DNA from: Flavobacteriales bacterium UBA7690
GTDB lineage: Bacteria > Bacteroidota > Bacteroidia > Flavobacteriales_F > PHOS-HE28
DNA length: 20,857 nucleotides
Direction of reading: 5' to 3'
Assembly: GCA_002482775.1 (NCBI GenBank)
Contig: DLGQ01000002.1
Location: forward strand, 1-20,857
Shown: positions 20,716 to 20,857 of the stretch, in pieces
Position numbering within the stretch: position 1 is the stretch's first letter
How the letters are laid out: every line of letters starts with the position of its first letter
Notes under the pieces: model-generated
Database searches by the model: none
What the model saw: the letters and a program-made list of their open reading frames with translations, nothing else
What the model was told of the DNA's origin: nothing
Position numbers and translations under genes: made by a program

Positions 20716-20857
20716 ATGCGCCTGCTACCACCACGAACCGCCGCCGAACTGGCCGCACACCTCGGCGCAACGGCCAAGGGCAACACCCAACGCCTGGTCA
20801 CCGGCCTCAACGAGATCAACCGCGTGGAAGAGGGCGACCTGGTCTTCGTGGACCACG
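20716..20857 (+). CDS. Second LpxD-like N-acyltransferase, 5' end only (partial)
   Basis: An open frame starts with ATG at 20716 and runs off the window after 47 codons. It reads MRLLPPRTAAELAAHLG and then LVTGLNEINRVEEGDLVFVD. The last block, with NEI-x-x-VE-x-GD-(L/I)-VFVDH, is how I remember the N-terminal uridine-binding region of the second LpxD-type protein of Bacteroidota, which in that phylum usually lies just after efp. Here it is separated from efp by nearly 6 kb of secreted-protein genes. Only the N-terminal domain is visible; the hexapeptide helix and catalytic His would be outside. An exact -7 box sits just upstream. Confidence 0.8.
   Translation, partial: MRLLPPRTAAELAAHLGATAKGNTQRLVTGLNEINRVEEGDLVFVDH

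Noticed and set aside
1..20857. tRNA or rRNA genes
   Set aside because: I saw no cloverleaf with a GTTCRANNC-type T-arm and no rRNA-like stretch in the gaps I read, though no covariance search was possible.

Overview
The window looks like a chromosome segment of a fairly GC-rich Bacteroidota, probably a Flavobacteriales-like lineage. Three things support this. It has PorX, the response regulator of the type IX secretion system (T9SS), and several secreted proteins ending in T9SS type A sorting domains. It has the Bacteroidota-type lipid A locus lpxD / lpxC-fabZ fusion / lpxA followed by an ABC ATPase and efp. Bacteroidota-style TAnnTTTG-like -7 boxes lie close upstream of many start codons. 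The species cannot be named from this sequence alone.

Layout. Bases 1-300 hold an 8-bp tandem repeat and a hairpin but no convincing gene. A small three-pass membrane protein follows (301-708, +). A minus-strand block comes next: a DUF4258-like single-pass protein, a four-helix-bundle (S23/IVP-type) protein, alanine dehydrogenase (ald), the tRNA t6A ATPase tsaE, and porX (to 5343). Plus-strand genes then start with an HD-domain phosphohydrolase (5584-6801). An accessory patch separates it from lpxD: a minus-strand T9SS cargo protein, a 38-aa membrane protein too short for routine gene calling, a Cys/His-rich membrane-anchored protein and a DUF2911 lipoprotein-like protein. The lipid A block (lpxD, lpxC/fabZ, lpxA), an ABC ATPase and efp run from 9840 to 14743, ending at a terminator-like hairpin. 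A cargo cluster follows (14880-19203): three paralogous T9SS-sorted proteins and one delta-60-repeat beta-propeller protein, the last three genes overlapping by ATGA. After it comes a metzincin-type metalloprotease that ends without a sorting domain (19320-20663). The window closes inside a second LpxD-like acyltransferase (20716 onward).

How the genes work together. LpxD, LpxC, LpxA and FabZ serve lipid A and fatty-acid synthesis for the outer membrane. PorX would control export of secreted proteins, including the five T9SS-sorted ones encoded here. TsaE and EF-P serve translation.

Most unusual structure. Three intergenic gaps (1092-1864, 3587-3784, 13207-13432) are each bounded by inward-facing arrays of about five 8-bp units, CATGTGNN, usually closing with CATG(G/A)AAT-(G/A)CC. 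The arrays begin within a few bases of the neighbouring stop codons or overlap the neighbouring start codons, so each element fills its whole gap. The two ends form an imperfect terminal inverted repeat. One element carries the four-helix-bundle gene; the other two carry no gene. I read this as a candidate family of dispersed, possibly mobile elements, with the four-helix-bundle ORF as cargo in the larger form. The repeat layout is directly visible; mobility is inference.
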